This document shows positions 59,637 to 64,000 of a stretch of DNA of 64,000 nucleotides, piece after piece. Numbering within the stretch: the stretch's first letter is position 1; every line of letters begins with the position of its first letter. The notes beneath the pieces were generated by a model, which was not told the origin of the DNA, did no database searches, and was given only the letters and a program-made list of their open reading frames with translations. The stretch is from an uncultured Clostridia bacterium (GTDB taxonomy: Bacteria; Bacillota; Clostridia; Christensenellales; Borkfalkiaceae). Location: positions 1 through 64,000 of the forward strand of contig CAJFFD010000002.1 of assembly GCA_904373255.1 (NCBI GenBank), in the 5' to 3' direction. The translations under genes were made by a program, and so were the position numbers.

Positions 59637-59668
59637 TTTCAATAGCCTTCAATTCTCACTATACTCTT

Positions 59669-62600
59669 TTACCAGGCGCTTGAAACCACCAGTTCTGTTG
59701 AATTTCCTCCGTTGATATAGAAGGTCTGATGATTTTCGACATTCTCATGATCGCGCAGCCAGCCGGCAACCGTTTGCGTATCAAAATCGCTGAGCGAGAT
59801 CGATGTGATATCCTGACTGCCTTCAGCTATGACATCCCCGTTTGAATCCTCTATCCGGATCGAAAGCGTCAATTTCGAATAATCGGAAGCAACTTCATAC
59901 CCGATATAGAAAGTATACACTCCGCTTGAAGAGATTTGTTTATTCTCGTTGAACCCGATCGCTGTATTGGTTGTATTCTGCGGGAGCAATGTATTATTGT
60001 TTGTTCGCAACCAAATCGAGATACCGTCGCCCGCCTGACCGGCGTTTATGCTGCCGTCGTGGAACAATACGATGTACATAGCGCCGTCCATCGCCTCCGC
60101 AATACCCGTTGCGTTGAAAACGATCGTTCCTTTCATCGGATCGACAAGGTTGCCGCCTGCATATGCCCAGCTTCCGATAGACGTATCGCCCGAGCTAAAT
60201 CCGGAATATGCGCTGTTCGCACTTAAATCGGAAAGAGTATAATAGCTTTCAATATCCTCCAGGCAGCGGTTCAGCTTTTCCACCAACGCAGTATCGAGTT
60301 TAGCCTTGTTTTCTTCGTCAAGTGCATCATATTCGGATTTTGCAAGCTTGATTGCCGCAATATCCTGCGCGGTGTACGACTCTTTTTCCGTCAACGCATT
60401 GATTAGGCTTTCAACATATTCAACCGCAAAGCTTGCAATTTTCTCTTCAAACTCCTGCAACAGTGCTTCGTCTTCGGAAACGACACGTTTGACCGCATTA
60501 TCCAGATTGTTATAAGAAGCACGGAGCGCATCGATTGCAGTCTTTACTTCATCGCTATACGAAGTAATATCGTCCGGCGAGGCAGGCAATGCGTCGAACC
60601 CTTCGCGCCAGATCTCCGCCTCGATACCGATCAATTTGTCGATATTGGTGACGTTCTCCTGCGTATCCAGGCTCAAAGCATTATATGCAGCGCGCGCCGC
60701 CGCCACGGCTTCTTTGTTCGCTTCCGAATAGCCTTCCGTATATTCGGGCAACGCTTCAATCTGCGCTACGACATCCGGAGCATTCGAAATACGAATGACA
60801 TTACCGACATACAACGAGCCCGATGTAATAACCGCATTATTGTCAGCATCGACCGCGGTAATATTCAGTTCGGACAGAGTAAACTGCGAACGGAACACAA
60901 GCTCGATCCACCCGCTTCCCGGTTCAATTACAAAGCCGCCGACCAATTTAGCATCTTCGCCTTTTTCGTTATATGCGGCATCAGAAACATGCCAATTCAA
61001 TTGGAAAGCATAACGCACATCTTCCGTAGTGTTATTCACCCAAATATGCGTTTCATCATATCCCGAGCCGGTAAGCGGAGAAATGGGAATGGTCACCCAG
61101 TTCGTGGATCCGTTGAAATTCAACTGCATTGAGCCTTCCGCTTCGCCGCATACAACATCTTCCGAGAATGCCGTCGTGCCGCCCGAGAATTCACCGACCT
61201 GCGTAAGACCGAGAAGCTGGTCAAAACGAAGAATGGTTTCGCCGCCGTTTTCAACGTCTTCGGCGCCAATGAGCGCATTCATATAATCGGAAATCGCCGT
61301 TTCGAGAATATCATAATTTTCGACCGTAAAGCGATATGCCTGCGGCAAATCGAGGTAACGCTGATAGTAGCCTTCAAGAATTTCCTGATCCTCCGCCGTA
61401 ATCGTTTCACCGTCAAGCGTGGCGATGTCGGCAACGAGCGAATCGACCTTTTCCATATCCTCACGGATTTCATCTGTATACACCTGCCCGAACTGTACGC
61501 GCAAATCGTCAATGTAATACACGGATTCGGTCGTATTTGCAAAACGTATATTCAGCCCGATTAAATCATCCGCAAGGAAATTGACGATGATCGGGTCAAG
61601 CGTCACTTTGCACTCCGTCCATGCGTAGGGCGCAAGCGTAAATTCGCCGCCTTCAAGGTCAACGACCACGTTTTGCTGCTGCATCAGGGAAAGCGTTACC
61701 GTCTTTTCTTCGGCGGAATCATTGTAAATCCTTACGGAGAACCCGCCTAATTCATCTTCGATGGGCATTCCGCTCAAAGCGGAGCGATCGAAACGGGCAA
61801 GGATTTCGGTAAACGTGCCGCGTTCATAATAGACGCGCAGCGCACCTTCGCCCTGACGGGGAGAGAGATCTGCCTCGTCATGCGGGTCTTCCTCCTCGAC
61901 GGGTTCCTCGTAATCGGATGCACGCGTTCCCGTCCACGCGCTGCTGATGCTCACGCCTTCGGAATTGCCGGTGCTGATAAAGAACGTCTGGTGCCTTGCA
62001 ACGTTTTCATCTTCCTGCAGCCAGGATTTTATCGTCTGCGCGCCGAAATTTGTTGTCGTGAATTCCGTAACATCAACGCTCTGGTCTGCAATCACATCGC
62101 CCGACTCGTCTTCAATTTTTATCGAAATCGTCAGCTTTGCGTAGTCCTCTGCGACTTCGTATCCGACCGTGAAAGTGTACGTTTTATCGGGCGTAATCGT
62201 TTTTGACTCGCCGTCATCCCCTGTTTCAAACGCAAGCCCTGCATTGGTCGAATTTTGGGGCAGCAGCGTGTTGTTGTTTGTGCGTACCCAGATAGCCACG
62301 CCGTCACTCGATTGCCCTGCGTCCGTGCTCGGGTCTTGGAACAGCGTCAGATAGAATGCGCCGTCCATATTGGCGGCAATACCGCTCACGTTGAATATAA
62401 TCGTCCCCTGCATGGGATCGCGCAGTGTGCCGCTGTATGCCGTCCAGGACGCAGCCGAGGAAATATCCGCCGTGAATCCGCCGCCGAAATCGCCGACGGT
62501 ATAATACCCGGCAAACACTTCGCTCGCCTCCAACTCCTTCAGCTTATCGAGATTCGTTACAAGAAGTTTGCCCTCGTCGGTGAGTTCGCCGTATGCTCTG

Positions 62601-63001
62601 CGAGCTTTTGCGACAGCGTCTTTATCGGCAAACGTGACTTCCGATACGGAAGGCAACGCTTCGATTTGGGCGACAACTGCCGCCGCCGCATCTTCCGTTC
62701 CGGAATTATCCTCTTCCGGGATGAAATTATCCGCGCCGACGACGGACAGTTTGCCGAGCGGCGTATAATTCCATTCATACAACTGCGATACCCTGTACAT
62801 ATCGGCAACGCTGTCGAAGCCGTTGTAGAGCATATCGCCTTCGTATTTGGTTTCATCTTCAGGAGTTTCGTCGGAAGGGTTCTGAACCGTTCCGCCTCCT
62901 TCTTCGTTATTTTCCTCGCTGCCGTCGTTACACGCGGCTGCAAAAAGCAAACTGGAACACATAGCGACCGCCAAAAGGATTAATAATAATCTTTTCCACA
63001 T
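59669..63001 (-). CDS. Large secreted lipoprotein with duplicated ~190-aa beta-rich domain and helical repeats
   Basis: Signal peptide with lipobox MWKRLLLILLAVAMCSSLLFAAAC; two copies of a module containing DPM(Q/K)GTI(I/V)FN...NNNTLLPQN(S/T)TN. Confidence 0.75.
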   Translation of the reverse strand: MWKRLLLILLAVAMCSSLLFAAACNDGSEENNEEGGGTVQNPSDETPEDETKYEGDMLYNGFDSVADMYRVSQLYEWNYTPLGKLSVVGADNFIPEEDNSGTEDAAAAVVAQIEALPSVSEVTFADKDAVAKARRAYGELTDEGKLLVTNLDKLKELEASEVFAGYYTVGDFGGGFTADISSAASWTAYSGTLRDPMQGTIIFNVSGIAANMDGAFYLTLFQDPSTDAGQSSDGVAIWVRTNNNTLLPQNSTNAGLAFETGDDGESKTITPDKTYTFTVGYEVAEDYAKLTISIKIEDESGDVIADQSVDVTEFTTTNFGAQTIKSWLQEDENVARHQTFFISTGNSEGVSISSAWTGTRASDYEEPVEEEDPHDEADLSPRQGEGALRVYYERGTFTEILARFDRSALSGMPIEDELGGFSVRIYNDSAEEKTVTLSLMQQQNVVVDLEGGEFTLAPYAWTECKVTLDPIIVNFLADDLIGLNIRFANTTESVYYIDDLRVQFGQVYTDEIREDMEKVDSLVADIATLDGETITAEDQEILEGYYQRYLDLPQAYRFTVENYDILETAISDYMNALIGAEDVENGGETILRFDQLLGLTQVGEFSGGTTAFSEDVVCGEAEGSMQLNFNGSTNWVTIPISPLTGSGYDETHIWVNNTTEDVRYAFQLNWHVSDAAYNEKGEDAKLVGGFVIEPGSGWIELVFRSQFTLSELNITAVDADNNAVITSGSLYVGNVIRISNAPDVVAQIEALPEYTEGYSEANKEAVAAARAAYNALSLDTQENVTNIDKLIGIEAEIWREGFDALPASPDDITSYSDEVKTAIDALRASYNNLDNAVKRVVSEDEALLQEFEEKIASFAVEYVESLINALTEKESYTAQDIAAIKLAKSEYDALDEENKAKLDTALVEKLNRCLEDIESYYTLSDLSANSAYSGFSSGDTSIGSWAYAGGNLVDPMKGTIVFNATGIAEAMDGAMYIVLFHDGSINAGQAGDGISIWLRTNNNTLLPQNTTNTAIGFNENKQISSSGVYTFYIGYEVASDYSKLTLSIRIEDSNGDVIAEGSQDITSISLSDFDTQTVAGWLRDHENVENHQTFYINGGNSTELVVSSAW

Positions 63002-63018
63002 TTCTTTTTCCCCCTCTC

Positions 63019-64000
63019 TCAATTGATCTCGTACCAAATATCACTGATCGAGAAAGTTTTGTCCGGTTCAAGCTTCGTACCCTCGTCATTGACGTTCTGG
63101 AATGCAAAGCGCACGCTTTCAATCAGCGAAAGCACGTCGTCTGTATAGGTTTCGCTGTTGAGAGTGATACGGAACTCGCGGGAACCGCCCGCTTTAACAT
63201 AACCCGTGCCTGCCTGCATAACTGCCCCGTCGCTGCGAACCAAACGCAGGATGAATTCCATATCCGTTTCACCCGTGTTCTCGATCGTGAAGCAGATCGC
63301 CGATGCGCCGCTTATGCCGCCCGTAACGCCGAACTGCACATAGGGCGAGAAACGAAGCGTTGCGCCGTCGATCGTTTCCCCGTCGGACGAACGATTTACA
63401 GAGACAATGGTGACATTCGCCTTGCCGTCGGCATAGGAGACCGAGCTTTCTTCCGTAACCGTTCCGTTGCCCGTGTTTTCTGCAAACGATGCAATAACGC
63501 CTGCCGCATTCAACCCGAAGGTATAGGTGTTATCCCCCGCAGCGATCGTAACGTTTTTCGCGGTCTCGTCGGTATTCGTCACGGTATATCTGTACCCGGT
63601 GCCGCTCGCCGTTCCGCTCACGGAACTGCCGTCGATCGTCAGGCTGTCCAGCGTCGAATAAATCGCAATACTGCCCTGCTCCGGATGCACGATGATGCCC
63701 TCGTCGTTCTGCAAAGCGATAATCCTTTCGGCAAGCTCCGCGCGAGCCGCGGCTACCAGCGCGTCGTCGGTGTAATAACTCGTTCCCACAAAGAGCGAAT
63801 CATACAGATCGTTCACATAGTCGTTGAAATCGATCGTAATGCCGTACTCATCCGCTTTTTCATTTAAAAGATCTTCGTATACGCACAGCATGTCGTAATC
63901 GTCCATCGCGTCGCGCCATGCCGCCAGGCGAATGCTCGCAAACGGATATTCGCTGCCGTAATATGCGCCCGGATAGAGAAGAAAACCGTCGCCGCCGCAA
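63019..64000 (-). CDS. DUF4091-like glycan-associated protein, partial (5' end outside the window)
   Basis: The reading frame stays open past the listed start: GGDGFLLYPGAYYGSEYPFASIRLAAWRDAMDDYDMLCVYEDLL, as at the C-terminal end of DUF4091 proteins. Confidence 0.65.
   Translation of the reverse strand, partial: CGGDGFLLYPGAYYGSEYPFASIRLAAWRDAMDDYDMLCVYEDLLNEKADEYGITIDFNDYVNDLYDSLFVGTSYYTDDALVAAARAELAERIIALQNDEGIIVHPEQGSIAIYSTLDSLTIDGSSVSGTASGTGYRYTVTNTDETAKNVTIAAGDNTYTFGLNAAGVIASFAENTGNGTVTEESSVSYADGKANVTIVSVNRSSDGETIDGATLRFSPYVQFGVTGGISGASAICFTIENTGETDMEFILRLVRSDGAVMQAGTGYVKAGGSREFRITLNSETYTDDVLSLIESVRFAFQNVNDEGTKLEPDKTFSISDIWYEIN

Overview
The window is a bacterial chromosome segment, probably from a spore-forming Clostridia-type Firmicute (spoIVB, gerW/ytfJ, yabP, yabQ, fused ispH-rpsA). 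Bases 1 to about 12.6 kb are the integrase-proximal end of an integrative/conjugative-type element. Its backbone has small accessory genes, a sigma-70-like factor, an XRE regulator, an excisionase and a tyrosine integrase ending next to tRNA-Arg(CCT). It carries an AT-rich cargo: an AraC regulator, an ECF transporter, two YbtP/YbtQ-like ABC proteins and a DtxR-type repressor. No biosynthetic gene is visible. From about 13 kb on is chromosomal backbone: a Na+-pumping decarboxylase/transcarboxylase operon, an AroH-Cmk fusion, plsC, ispH-rpsA, htpG, nadK, argR, recN, spoIVB, deoB, pnp, dac genes, typA, yabPQ, gyrBA, hflX, scpAB, lysA and a glycan-utilisation cluster (phosphohexomutase, GH130, GH20, large lipoprotein, DUF4091-like protein running off the window). 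Main items for follow-up: (i) a 40-bp duplicated 5' half of tRNA-Arg beside the integrase, with repeated 8-mers on both sides; (ii) the siderophore-transport cargo without biosynthesis; (iii) a decarboxylase operon with a degenerate carboxyltransferase subunit; (iv) the AroH-Cmk fusion; (v) an untracked 51-aa, 12-Cys ORF; (vi) a perfect 16-bp palindrome upstream of a XerS-like recombinase; (vii) three genes that look interrupted. All family assignments are by eye from protein motifs; no database search was run.
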